A DNA stretch of 64,000 nt from Acanthosoma haemorrhoidale (Eukaryota > Arthropoda > Insecta > Hemiptera > Acanthosomatidae). Below the pieces are notes generated by a model that did not search any database, was not told the DNA's origin, and saw nothing but the letters and a program-made list of their open reading frames with translations. The translations under genes were made by a program, and so were the position numbers. The stretch is taken from positions 76,983,104 through 77,047,103 of the forward strand of contig OV884014.1 in the NCBI GenBank assembly GCA_930367205.1, written 5' to 3'. Every line of letters starts with the position of its first letter. The first letter of the stretch is position 1. Below are positions 11,214 through 22,690 of this stretch, in pieces.

Positions 11214-14200
11214 TTATTCTTTTAACGTAGCAGCTTTCATCAATTCATACAGCTGAGCTATTTGTTCACCCCTCATAGAGTTCAGAATAGATTCATCTAT
11301 GGGTGTCCCAATTTTAGATGCATGTACTAAGCCTTTCACGCTGATCTGTTTCGTCAAGATCGATGCGTACTCCTAAAAAATAACTTATCATTATCAATTA
11401 ATATTATACTTAATTAGTCAAAAATCCGCACAAAAATCATTATTTGTCTAGAAGATGGATGCCAGTAGGTAACAGTAGCCCTTATCTATGTAACCTATCT
11501 TTCATTCTTGTTTTTAAGGCTTTTGAGCAATAAGTGTTCACAGGGTTTTTCTTGTGTGGATTACAGAGGTAGTTATGTATTACTTGTGAAGATTGATAAC
11601 AAAAATGCCTGCAATTTGCAATAGCATCTGCTCTATATAAAGGGAATGATAGCACTTCTTCCTTAGGTAGAAGTTTAAAGAAACGAGTGTTGTTCAGAGG
11701 ATGAACAAAAGCGAGTTTTCAGATAAACAAAAAATGGAGTTTTATAATAAAACATTGTAAATTTGGGGAAAGGCTTGGAAACAAAACTGTAAGATAAACC
11801 TTTATTAATTTGAACTGGATATTATTAAGACCTTAATTATTGGTATGGATTTTCTGCAGGGTTCGCAATAAATAGTAGATTGCCCCCCAGTAGAGTAGAA
11901 AAAAATTTTTTTATTCTGGGACAAAGCCCCTTAAGAATAACAATAGGGCTCAGAATACAGGTTTATGTCTGGGAAATAAAAATAAATATTACATTATAAA
12001 AATAAATAAAAAAACAACAATAATGTAAAATAAAGTGTGAGCGTCTATAAGAAATAATAACAAGATTATTTAACTGCATTAAGCAAATAAAAGGTTAGAT
12101 GGATTCAAATAACAAAAAACAGAAATATATGCAAAAAAAACAAAAATAAATGAAAACCATTAGGTTGATATATACCAGCTAAATTTATGATAGTGAGAAA
12201 AAAAAAATACAAGCATGAAAATATAATGTAATACCTAAATCGTTCCCAACTAGCAAGCAATGGTCTGGCTGTTGAGGAGTTGATGGAATGGGAGAGTTTT
12301 GAATTTTTGTAAGGATAAAGCATGGCAGATATTACAAGGTAGAGGATTCCCGAGGGTAATGGAGGGAGCAAAGAAGGGGCGGTCATATGCTGTCGTTTTG
12401 TGAGCAGAAATATAAAGGTAAGAGATACAGAATCTTGTGTCCTGGGTGTAGACTGAGGGTTTAACCGTAAAATATTGTACATATAAGGAGAGTGGTGAGA
12501 ACTAATGGTTTGGAAAAGGAACAAACCAAGAAAATATTGTTCACGTTAAGAGGGGAAGGAGTTAGTTCACCCTAAGCCATCGTTAAGTGGTTGCATGGAC
12601 CTGTAGACTTGTAATTCCAGAGAGCTGGGTTTCATCCCGGTTCTACCAATGATTTTTTGAGGGGAAAGGGTCTGGTTAATCAGACTCTTAAGAATGAATG
12701 GGTTAATACTTGAATAAAGAAGTAGCGATTGATTAAGAAAACCAAATTTAAAGATTATGCTAAGGGCTAAACACACTAACATCTCACCCTACTCACTAAA
12801 GTGGCAACTTTATGTTAGGACTACTTCTACATGGATTGTTGCCAGCGATTTTTATACAATAAATCTTTTAGGTGATACAGAAGAAGAAATCTGGGTTGAT
12901 GATCGAGAAGTCTGCATAGACTGACAGAGGAGAGCTGTTAAAAGAGGAAGCGTAATAGGCATTGGGGTCATCTAGATAGTCTGGTTTATTAGGTTTATGG
13001 AAAATTTGCAAAGGATATTCCACTTTTATTTGGAATCAGGCAAAGTGGAGAGAACATGATGAAAGTAATTTGAATCAACTTGTAGGGGATTTGACCGGGT
13101 TATATTCAGAAGGTGCATAAAGAGTAAATAATTGACTATAGTGGTCTAAATATCTTACAGCCCATTGAGTAATAAAGACTGCAGCGGTAGGCTCATCGCA
13201 GATCTTGTGCCTACGAAATTCATCCCTGACATAGCTGGTGCCCAGTAACCGCAGTTCGTCAGGCAGTCCACGGTGTAGCCTTAATATGGTCTTGTACAGC
13301 ATACATACAGCGCGCTTATGTGTTCGGGAATTCATCACTTAACCCATACATTAAAATAAGGATTTGAAACCTTACAGGTTATTATCAAAATATTTCTATC
13401 ACAACACAACAAAGAGGTAGTCACGGATATATTCCATTGTGCTGGATCTGGATAAACTATCAACATAGACTATGGTTTTACTTGAAGTCGTGAGTAGCGT
13501 TCAATGTAGTCAACCTGAAAACTAAATACAGTGCTAATGCGTTGGCATATTATACATTCCTTGTATATTATATTGTGCTATTGTATATTATGCATTCCCA
13601 TCTGAATATTCAATAAACCTCTTGTAAGTTGTACCAATATTAATATAATTAATAATCTACGAGACGCTGTATGTCTCTCCATGACCCACAATCTATGGTG
13701 TATTTCGTATGTGGGCAACAGCCGGCCCGCGGGCCGGATCCGGCCCGCTGTAAGATTTGATCCGGCCCGCGAGACATTTTGAAAAACCCAATTTAAAAAA
13801 AAAAAATACACTACTTACTCATACTCATGGAATCAAGTGAGCGAGCAAGCCGAGTGGCGGTGATCATCAAAGAGTGAGGCGGCAAACATCAAAGTTCAAA
13901 GCCATTGATGTTTGCCGCCACACTGGCGGCGCAACAAAGGATTATTGCTTCGCAATTGTATTGTTCTACACTAGACGATTCTAGATCATTCCTTCATTTT
14001 GCCTATATAAGCGGGTGGATGGCCGGAACTTAGTTCAGTCCTATTCGAGCTACCGTGGTGATAAGTTTGCTTTGTGACTTTGTGTGCATCTTGAGTGCTT
14101 ACTAATTATACCTATTTTCTTATTAAGTTTATCGAACGATAAGTAAATGAAAATGATGTCTGGTGGAAGGAAACGAAAAGTAGATGCAGAGGGTCGCCAG

Positions 14201-17200
14201 TTTCAAGAAAAATGGACTGAAGAATTCTTCTTTATCTTGCACAATGGTAAGCCTATTTGTTTGATGTGTAATGAATCCATTTCGGTGATGAAAGAATTCA
14301 ATATAAAGAGGCATTACTCAACTAAGCATCCTACGCTGCTCTCACTGACAGGACAAATAAGAAAAGACAAAATCCAGAAACTTACCGCAAATTTGGAAAA
14401 ACAGCAGCAAATATTTCATAGACAAAGAACACAACTTGATAATGTTGTGAAAGCTAGTTTTATAGTTAGTTCAAAATTGGCAAAGTCATTGAAACCATTT
14501 GCCGAAGGAGAATTTATCAAGGAGTGTATGTCAGAAGTTTGCAGTGTTTTGTGTCCTGAAAAGAAAAATGAATTTGAAAAAATTAGTTTGTCAAGACGAA
14601 CCGTTGTACGACGTATAGAAATGATGGCTAATGATATAAAAACAACATTGACTGGCCGTATGACTGGTATTGAATCATTTTCCATAGCATTAGACGAGAG
14701 CACCGATTTGTCTGACATAGCTCAACTGGCTATATTTATTCGAGGTGTTGATAAAGAATTCACTATTACTGAGGAATTGCTTGCTTTACAGCCGCTAAAA
14801 GGAACCACTACAGGAGAGGACATTTTTAATGAAGTTCAAAAGGTATTCACAAGTTTTGGCTTGCCATGGTCGAAATTAGTTGGAGTATGCACAGATGGTG
14901 CACCTTCTATGGTCGGCTTACGTAAAGGTTTCATCGGAATTTTGAATGAAAAAGCAACTGAATTAAATGTGCAAAAAGATGGTTTGATAGTCCTTCATTG
15001 CATTATCCACCAACAGAACTTGTGTTCTAAGTCCATTCGACTCCAGAATGTTATGAATGTGGTAGTAAAAACCATCAATTTTATTCGATCCCGAGGGCTT
15101 AACCATCGTCAGTTCAAGGCGTTTTTGGATGAAATATCAGCCGAGTATGACGACGTAACATATTATTGTGAAGTCAGATGGCTAAGCAAAGGGAAAATGC
15201 TGAAACGGTTTTACGAGCTTAGAAATGAGATAGCAGAATTTATGCAAATAAAAGATAAACCACTATCTGAATTGAGTGACGCAAAATGGATATGTGACTT
15301 AGCATTTCTTGTCGACCTTACAGGCCATTTGAATGATTTAAATTTGAAACTTCAAAAACAAGGACAGTTAGTAAATGATTTGTACAGCCATTTGAAAGCG
15401 TTTCAGAACAAAATCCGCTTGTGGGAGGCACATATGCTGTCTGGTAACAGTTACCATTTCACCACGCTCTCTGCGTATGAAAATATTGCTTACGCTCAAT
15501 ATGCTGAAGAACTCAAGTTACTGTCGGAGCAATTTTCGATCAGATTTAGCGATTTCAAACACATGGAAGACTGTTTCAATTTATTTGCTACTCCAACAAA
15601 AAGTAATGTACAAAATGCTCCAATACACTTGCAAATGGAGTTGATCGAGATTCAAGAAAACTCACTCCTAAAATCTAAATTTGAAGACGTGGAGTTGTGC
15701 GATTTCTACAAAAAATACCTCGAAGAAGACCATTTTCCGCAGCTTAGAAAATTTGCAAGAAGATTGATTTGTGCGTTTGGCAGTACTTATAAATGCGAAC
15801 AGTTCTTTTCATTGATGAAAGTTAATAAATCAAAACATCGTACAAGGCTGACTGACGATAATTTGGAAAATTCTTTACGTCTTTGTACCAGTGGAATTAA
15901 TCCAAACATCGATGAATTAGTTTCCCAAATTCAAGCTCAAGTGTCTCATTGATTTCGGTGTCGCTATTTAACTTTCGTAGTTTGTAACAATTCTAAATTT
16001 AACGATTTAATTTAATGCTGTAGGTACCTATTTTTTCATTTCATTTTGTTATTTTAATAAATTGTGTTGTAATAACATTGTCGTATTATTTCATGGCTGA
16101 CTGATATCTATCGCTAAAAATTATGAACACTACTTTAAAATGCACTACTTTTAAACGCGGCCCGCGAACGTATTTGCACACTAAAGTTTGGCCCATAACA
16201 TGTCAAAGGTTGCCCATACCTGGTGTATTTGAACAATACTTATTGTGAATTTATTGTTCTGGATAGTACTCCAATTTGTTTTAAGCATCTTTCATTATTC
16301 AAGTTATGCCGAAATCACAAGAAAAATATTAACTCATAATATTTCTACATTTATAAAAAAAAACAAAAAAAAAAACGAGTCATTTGATTAGTTGCATTTT
16401 TTTAAATCACAAAATATCGAAAAAATTGGAGAAACTATCTATTTGTGAATATACAGTTTTTTCCAAAATGTCTACTTTTTTAAGAAACTCGTAGCTGTCA
16501 CTGATAGATTTCTCACATTGCCTGATTATCTGTTCTAGAGCAAGCTGAAACAGGGAATAACATACCATGAAAGATGATTTGAAATTGAAAATATTACATC
16601 TTTACCTTTTAACCAATCGCCAATGAAGAAACACAAATGGTATTAATATAAGCGTGAGTTTGAAACAAACGTTATATATCGTAAATATGGAGTGAAGCAG
16701 GAATAATAGTCACTCCCATTATTTCGTTAGTATATCCAGTAAGCTAGGTACTGATTAAAGTATGCTGGAATATTTCTCCTTACTCCATAAGTTGCACGTA
16801 AACATGGCGTGCATTCACGCTGAACATTCAAGACAGGGTTTTGCTTAAATAATGAAAGGGCCTTTGGTCGTTCGTCCAGAGGTCCATTTTAAATTTAGAA
16901 TTGTTAGCAAAGGCGTATGACTTATTGTGATTATTGATGAGCAATAACTAATGACCGAGAGCTATAAACATTTACAAACATGGTATTGGCAGAATATGAT
17001 CACTAGATTATATAGCGGAATATATTCTCACTACCATTACTGAACAAGCTCAAAGTGGTTCGTACAAAAATTGATAGTAGCTGGATTGGTTAATCATTCA
17101 CTGACGGGGAATTTTCCCAGGTCCACCCTGACTAGTGCACCCGTGATTAGTTTGACTTCTGTCAGTAATACAATCTGCCTTAAAATAACGAATTTTATAT

Positions 17201-18347
17201 AGAATTTTGAATAACAGACTAACTTGCGTAATCGTTTTACAATGTTGAAGAAAAATTGCATGACTTAGACGTAAAATTAAAAGTACAAAAATGCTCTCAT
17301 TTCAAGAACATGTAGCAAGCAGCGACGTAAAATGGGGGACATGGATTCCATATTTCCCCCTCCTCGTTAACTTGCCGACGTTCCATCTTGAAGGGTAGGT
17401 TTTAAAATCAGAAAAGGCGCTGTTTTGTTTTGTTTCGCAATTTATTTGTTATTGAACCGTAAGTGTCTCTAATTGTGACAAGTTGAGAGATAAAGATATT
17501 CAGGACTTTTACCAAGTTATGCTCAATTATGTTTTTACCACGAATAAACATAAAAACAAATGAAGCTGTCTTTGTTAATCTATTTTATTGAATGGTCGAC
17601 AGTCAATGGTTTAATTGACATATTTGTCCTAGTATTCCGCTTAGGATTAAGTCGTTCTAATTGTATTTATTTAACAAATCTTGAAATAAATAATTTGGGG
17701 ATGCTTAAAGTGCACTTTATCCAGTGAGATAATTCAATAATATTGCCTTCAAGTCCTGAAGTTTTCTTTTAGAATTAGTTAGCATCACAGTTAACCTAAA
17801 TAACAAGTCAACGCACAACTAAATATCCAAGACAATGTAAGATTATATTGTTTGAATTGGAGCGGCAAGCGAGAAATTTCACCCTTCCGTGTTTGGGTTG
17901 TAGTACCAATTGACGCATGCGCACATCTCCTACTTTGACGTGGCACAGCTATATTACCCATATTAAAAAGCAATTAACTAACCACTCTCCTATAGAAACG
18001 AGAGTATAGCTCATACAATTCTACATCGTGTGAACGAACCAACTTACCTGATCGGCTTTTAAGTTAGGCAATGGAAAATAGTCCTGTTCGTTGACGTCTA
18101 CCTCGCTTTTGTCAGCCATTTCTGTCGAGCATTCTTCATCAACCCAACTTCCCTCTACCTCACTTTTATCAATTTGTTCTGTCAACCATTCTTCAAAAAC
18201 ACATCTGGTTTTTCCCTCGCTATTATCACTTACCTCTGTGGAGCTTCCTCCATAAACAGAACTGCTTTCTTCCTCACAGCTATCGCTTAATTTTGTCAAA
18301 CATTCTCCTAGAACGGAACTGCTCTTTACTTTGCTGATTTGTGGCAT
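11214..18347 (-). CDS. Unidentified three-exon gene, 182 residues
   Basis: Minus-strand exons: 18048-18347 (100 residues from ATG), 16455-16544 (30 residues) and 11214-11372 (52 residues and TAA). Donors are GTAAGT and GTATAT, and acceptors follow tgtttcag and tattttttag. All junctions are phase 0. The start codon has G at -3. The N-terminal 84 residues are acidic and made of four 19-residue repeats. Residues 101-182 are predicted helical, with LALEQIIRQCEKS, then YASILTKQISVKG, ending GEQIAQLYELMKAA. No signal peptide or membrane segment is visible. I do not recognise the family. Intron 2 contains the hAT transposon in the opposite orientation. The gene structure is convincing from phases and splice sites; the function is unknown. 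Confidence 0.75.
12577..12785 (+). repeat. tRNA-derived SINE, family with tail gaataaagaagtagcga
   Basis: Head taagtggttgcatggacctg resembles an A box, and ggtttcatccc a B box. The 3' part with cttaagaatgaatggg and gaataaagaagtagcga recurs at 23517-23590 and 62735-62800. It lies in intron 2 of the minus-strand gene. It is not a functional tRNA. Confidence 0.5.
13878..13919. repeat. Perfect 15-bp inverted repeat in the hAT 5' region
   Basis: ggcggcaaacatcaa at 13878-13892 is exactly complementary to ttgatgtttgccgcc at 13905-13919, with a 12-base loop. It lies upstream of the promoter and inside the transposon, so it may be a subterminal binding site. Confidence 0.7.
14004..14040 (+). promoter_or_regulatory. 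Core promoter of the hAT transposase
   Basis: TATATAA at 14004-14010 is followed by TCAGTC at 14035-14040, a classic arthropod initiator. The A at 14037 would be +1, putting TATA at about -33. The ATG follows 110 bases downstream. Confidence 0.65.
14147..15952 (+). CDS. hAT (Charlie-like) transposase, intact, 601 residues
   Basis: This enzyme would excise and insert the surrounding element. A BED-type zinc finger is formed by C38, C41, H56 and H61 (residues 25-62). The RNase H-like core has the first aspartate D183 in IALDESTDLSD, the second D250 in CTDGAPSMVG, the conserved C285-x2-H288 and RW at 344-345. The final glutamate is E551 in KCEQFFSLMK within the hAT C-terminal dimerisation region. 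The sequence resembles proteins annotated as GTF2IRD2-like, ZBED5 or FAM200, which are themselves derived from such transposases. No stop or frameshift interrupts it. A nearby second ATG (residue 3 or 4) could also be used. The flanking target duplication argues for a transposon rather than a domesticated gene. Confidence 0.94.
   Translation: MKMMSGGRKRKVDAEGRQFQEKWTEEFFFILHNGKPICLMCNESISVMKEFNIKRHYSTKHPTLLSLTGQIRKDKIQKLTANLEKQQQIFHRQRTQLDNVVKASFIVSSKLAKSLKPFAEGEFIKECMSEVCSVLCPEKKNEFEKISLSRRTVVRRIEMMANDIKTTLTGRMTGIESFSIALDESTDLSDIAQLAIFIRGVDKEFTITEELLALQPLKGTTTGEDIFNEVQKVFTSFGLPWSKLVGVCTDGAPSMVGLRKGFIGILNEKATELNVQKDGLIVLHCIIHQQNLCSKSIRLQNVMNVVVKTINFIRSRGLNHRQFKAFLDEISAEYDDVTYYCEVRWLSKGKMLKRFYELRNEIAEFMQIKDKPLSELSDAKWICDLAFLVDLTGHLNDLNLKLQKQGQLVNDLYSHLKAFQNKIRLWEAHMLSGNSYHFTTLSAYENIAYAQYAEELKLLSEQFSIRFSDFKHMEDCFNLFATPTKSNVQNAPIHLQMELIEIQENSLLKSKFEDVELCDFYKKYLEEDHFPQLRKFARRLICAFGSTYKCEQFFSLMKVNKSKHRTRLTDDNLENSLRLCTSGINPNIDELVSQIQAQVSH
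16056..16061 (+). promoter_or_regulatory. Poly(A) signal of the hAT transposase
   Basis: AATAAA lies 104 bases after the transposase stop and still inside the element. A full transcript would therefore end before the right terminal repeat. Confidence 0.6.
18096..18323 (-). repeat. Four tandem 57-bp coding repeats
   Basis: Residues 9-84 of the minus-strand gene divide exactly into four units of 19: SSSVLGECLTKLSDSCEEE, SSSVYGGSSTEVSDNSEGK, TRCVFEEWLTEQIDKSEVE and GSWVDEECSTEMADKSEVD. The shared pattern is a V at position 4, T-E/K at 10-11 and D-x-S/C-E near 14-17. The units have diverged at many positions while keeping length and frame. This suggests an old duplication kept under coding constraint. 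Confidence 0.8.
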
Positions 18348-20508
18348 GACAAACTCAAAGCCAATAAATAAAACAATATTTTCATATGGAAATAATTGCG
18401 ACCTGATCTTTTATTCTAACACATGACTGCCTTTATAACAAACACGACCACTAGTGTATTCCACTGCCGCATGTAGACTTCTGGCATATAATCAATCTAA
18501 CGGTCAATTTCGGCGATTCGCTCGTTCTTCGCTACTTAACATTTGCGCGAGGATCGGGTGATTGAAATTGACGGTGCGAAGGTCGCATGGTTGATGAAAA
18601 CGTTGCTTTTGCTACAAAAATAGAAAATTCATGCAATTCGCAGGCATAGTTAAGTAAACTTTTGCGTAGTTCTGTCATAAACAGCAGCACCAGATTCATA
18701 CGACTATAGTAATCGCTAGTCGAGCCCCTAAACTAAAAAAAATAAACGGCACGGTTACCGGGGCGGGGTAGTAGGGACCCAACCACTGCTTTCAACTCCA
18801 GTATTAGCAAGCAGCCGTATACTTGCTATCAATACTTATTTTAATGATAGTAACTCCGACTATAATTAATTAGGAGAATTACCCGATTTTCCGGTTACTA
18901 GGGATAGTTTTCAATGTTTTTCATTGTAACTGTTCAATGGGTAAATCTGCGGTGTTAGTTTGTGTATAGTTTTAAAAAGGATGAACATCCTTGCATTTCT
19001 ATCTCAACGTTTCTAAGGCTTATATTTGTCGACATATTTCAATCCGACTTCTAACTCATGACTAAAATATCTCATGAACAGTAAACCTTGGTGTGTGTCA
19101 GTGTAAGCTGAAGAAATATTAGTATTTCTACACTCAATAAAATATAGAATGAAAATTATAGCTCTTTCCGTTGAGAAACTTTGAGGGTAAGACGAAAACA
19201 AAAATATTAAAATTGTGGAATTCCACCTGTATTGTGGTTAAAAAAAAATAATTAAAATTTTTAAATATTTATTTTGGTCTTAGTTCCTATTTTGTGTTTG
19301 ACCGTTGTGGGGACATTCTATTAGTACAGAATTAGAGGGTCAACAATTCTGACATTACATTAGCTACCAGTTAACCTTAAGTAATTAAGCGATAGTGTGG
19401 GATAAGCACTCACCTAGATAAAATTCGTTACGTTTCTCTGGGAATCCCCGTTGTCATGCCTGTTCAGTAATAATAACTTGATAGTGACTTCAGGTTAGTG
19501 CTGAAAGAGTCCAAGAAGGGTGTTGGTCAGTGAATTACATCCGCTAGTTATCAACAATATACATCTTTTTCAGTGGCAACATTAAAATATATCTGGTGGA
19601 ACACTGTTCGATATTTTCAAGTGTTTTATGAGGTAATTATTTTTTAAATCCTAGGTGAGTTCTCCGACTTTGAGAATTGTGACATTAGAGTTAGACGCTT
19701 TTCCTGTTACTGTTGGTCTACTGTGTACTGTTGCCAGTGACTGACTTGAATGGCAAGCCCTCATGACCTACAGTCGTAGTCGCTGTGTGAATATTATCTG
19801 ACCTTGTGGTCAAGGTGTCCTTTGAGTCTGTGATGAGACAGAAGAGAAGTGGTTGTTAAATTTCTTTAACGATAGGTTGAGTCATCACGTTTTCTAATGA
19901 GTGACCGGTTGTTTATACACCTCGAAGCCGAGGTGCTCCTCTTACATTGTGCCTGATCTCAGGCATTTTGATTTTTGATTTTTTATTTTGATTGCACTTG
20001 TAGCGCGAATGAATAACTGTTTACGTGAAAGTTCATGTGCGAGAAGAAACTTTGAGTAACAAATCCTTAAATTCAAAATCCTCATAACCCTACTTTATTG
20101 TTATGTATACACGTTTGCTGTCTAAAGTCATAGAGGTAAAATCCGCTATATTCAAATCGTCCATTTATTAGCTTCACCAGGGTTTAACAGATATCTTCCA
20201 TTTAATTTAATTTGCTGTTTGCTTAATTAACATCACGGGTCGTAAGCGTTAAGAGTCAATATGGTTATGTTAGTTTTATCTTACCTATTTTATTTTAAGT
20301 TCGCCGCCCGAAGCGTTCACTACCAAAGAGTCTCTTTTTATATTTGAATAAATATTTATCATTACTAAAATCTTAAATATATTCAATTAGGCACGCTAAT
20401 GGTGCGTACAAACAGTTATCACCGGTATTAGGTAGGTAGATATGGCTCAAACTGCCTCTATCACCAGAGAAAGGAAATAACATTTCTACATTAATTTTCA
20501 AATATTTT
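18348..20508. other. Upstream flank of the minus-strand gene, no further gene seen
   Basis: The 250 bases above the ATG at 18347 are less AT-rich and hold several CG dinucleotides (for example gcgcgaggatcggg near 18545), which would suit a promoter. From 18.7 to 20.5 kb I find no convincing exon, RNA gene or named repeat. Confidence 0.35.
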
Positions 20509-20730
20509 TTTTTGTTTTTTTTCCTTTTTTTTTTCCTTAGCTCTTATAAAATAGGATGTGGGAAAAATAAAGGAAAATTATTTTGGGATAATGAGTGCCT
20601 TTCACTAAGGGGAGTCCCCCATTTGAAGGATGTATGAGAAGGATATAGGGTGTGGAATGCCTAAAGGAGGCGGGTGGAATCAGAAAGGTAGTGAGAGTCT
20701 ACCGAGGGTGGAGCCTGGGGGTACCTAGGC
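20509..20730 (-). mobile_element. A-tailed retroposon 3' end, copy 1
   Basis: On the minus strand this ends in ctttatttttcccacatcc followed by an A-rich tail. The same order of blocks (tggactctcac, cttcccacacc, accttcaagcaggt, tttttccctcatcc, A tract) occurs at 24630-24860 minus and 46970-47105 plus. It is probably the 3' UTR of a non-LTR retrotransposon. Confidence 0.6.
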
Positions 20731-22085
20731 AATGGTTTGTAGTCGGCCAGGTCAAGCCTGGCCCGCTTTTCAAATATTAAAAGCACTATTGAATTGATAA
20801 TAACATTGTCAATTTCATTCTCTGGGATATCATTTTGTTTTGAATTCAGAGGTTTTATGTTTTCTTGCTTTATATTAATTCGCTACGACAGGTGCTTTTT
20901 GTGCATTGCATTTAAGAAAAAACGTCATAAAAATATGATTGCTGGTTGGTTGGAGATTCTCTTGTCCATCGTTAAAATAAACTTATTGATCCATGGATGA
21001 GTATCCTCGCCATTTTGTTTTCATTTATTTTAATTCGCCGAATAAATTTTGTTTATAGCCAAATATGACCTAAATTGTGTTTATTTGAAATACATATCCA
21101 ATATATCTCTTGGCTTGGCAATAAGTCTACAGTTTAATCGATTTGTTATTTTAATGTAAAACATTTCTAAACTCAATCACGGTTACGGTCAAACTAGATG
21201 AAAGTACTTAAATGAAATCTTGAGTACTTACTCGAGATAACTAAGGCACTAACTAACTATCTGTTGATTGCACGGTTGTAAGCTTCCATGTCACCCCTGA
21301 TGATCATTTGTCCACTTTCTCATGTTCGCAGGGAAAGCATTGTAATCGCCCCCCCCCCTCCCCATTGCAGCTCCAACAAACTGGAAATCTGCTTTTCTGT
21401 GACTTATCGGGGAGCATGGATCAGCAGAATCGATTACCGTCACAGGGTGTGGTAGCAACAATGCGCTGAAAATTAAAAAAAGTGTTGATTCCACTCTAAT
21501 ACCGATGGCTGCTAGTATAGCCGTGCTGTATATAGTACTGATATAGCCGTCAATTTTATTAATTTAAGGATGAACTGAAACTTATTTTTTGTTGAGCCCG
21601 AAGGGTGAAAGTTGGACTGGAAATAAGAATGGTAAAATCGTTCACCTGTTTGCCTGCCTATGTATTGTGTGATAGCGAATAAAAATTATTCAATCAATCT
21701 GAGATTTTAAAGATATATTCAAAAGCATCCTCGTTTAGGCTGTTGACTTAAAAGATTTCTCAAGTTACTACTCAGGGACTATTAAATATTTGAAAAGTTA
21801 TAATAACACTGACATAAATACTCCACAAAATAAAGTTAAAACAACAACAATAGAAATCACGTATTTAATTTCTTTCCCCCCCCCGATTTTAAGAGGGTTT
21901 GTTTTTGTTGTTTTTTTTCCCCACAACCCCTTTATTTAACAACATTATTTACTAACAGATAAACAAAATTCAATGTACAAGATTTACAATGTTCTCCTCG
22001 TGCTGCATACGCAGATGCACTGGAAGGAGGTAATATTTACAAAAACAAAATTTTCTATTTGAAGTTAAAAAGTCAATAACTATAT

Positions 22086-22690
22086 ACAGGACTAGGTGAT
22101 GGGGCTCACCTTCAGATTACAAAGAGGGAAACACTACAAACCAAAACCTAAAACTAGAACCTAAGACTAAAGCGTTCCTGCCTCGACAGCGTCCTGCCAT
22201 CGATGGGGGAACGGAGCGGGGGTTATCATGTTAAACACCGGGTTTGTCAAGTACTGTAGGGAGTCGAAAAATTTGATATGTCTCCGTTGGATGAATTCAT
22301 CCAGCGTAGACAGCTCAAAGATCTCGTGAAGCTCGCTGTTACTCCGTTGCTCGAATGAAGTATGTCTGACCACTTTCATCGGGATACCGTTTTGGAATTG
22401 TTGGAGTCACCGAGCTGTCGTATACGTGAGATGACGAATCAGCGGTGCACCATACAGCAGAGTAGACCTGAGTACACTCTTGTAAATGAAGACTTCATGC
22501 GAGTTTGCTTTAACTTCTTCGCAAAATGGTTACTAAAACGGAGGTGTCTGTCCATTTTAATTCCCAGATATACTAGGCTGTTGGCTGGTGAATTTTCCTC
22601 CGTCCCTACTTTGTAACTAGTAGGCAGCGGACATTTTTCTTTTTGGAAAGAGAAAATTACGCAGTCAGTCTTACCCACCCACGTTTACAG
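22086..22690 (-). pseudogene. Jockey-like LINE reverse transcriptase, C-terminal remnant
   Basis: The minus strand encodes SLVYLGIKMDRHLRFSNHF, the YLG.xxD block after the reverse transcriptase fingers and palm, then LQQFQNGIPMKVVRHTSFEQ and LSTLDEFIQRRHIKFFDSLQ. The latter two correspond to the LQ.IQN...R.....E/D segment and the EFI..R...FFD segment of Jockey-superfamily proteins. Frame breaks occur between 22380 and 22440. The 3' end, minus strand aaggtgagccccatcacc then tagtcc, is shared with 24370-24400 and with a SINE at 31.1 kb. Confidence 0.75.

Larger units (their letters stand above)
13705..16221 (+). mobile_element. Full-length hAT transposon with 8-bp target duplication
   Basis: The direct repeat ggtgtatt at 13697-13704 and 16222-16229 flanks an element of 2517 bp. 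The left end reads cgtatgtgggcaac; the right end, complemented, reads aggtatgggcaacc, as in Charlie-like hAT ends. GC-rich ccggcccgc motifs stand near both ends: 13722-13730, 13740-13748 and 13762-13770, and gcggcccgcg near 16157-16166. They are candidates for transposase binding. The body holds one intact transposase gene with its own core promoter and poly(A) signal. It lies inside intron 2 of the minus-strand gene, antisense to it. The identical target duplication and open ORF indicate a recent insertion. Confidence 0.93.

Noticed and set aside
12105..12524. 139-codon minus-strand open frame as a gene
   Set aside because: It lies in an intron, consists largely of F, L, I and S as expected from AT-rich noise, and has no motif or splice support.
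14147..15952. Domesticated host gene of GTF2IRD2 or ZBED type
   Set aside because: The ORF sits inside an element with an intact 8-bp target duplication and matching ends, and it keeps the catalytic residues. A mobile transposase is the simpler reading.
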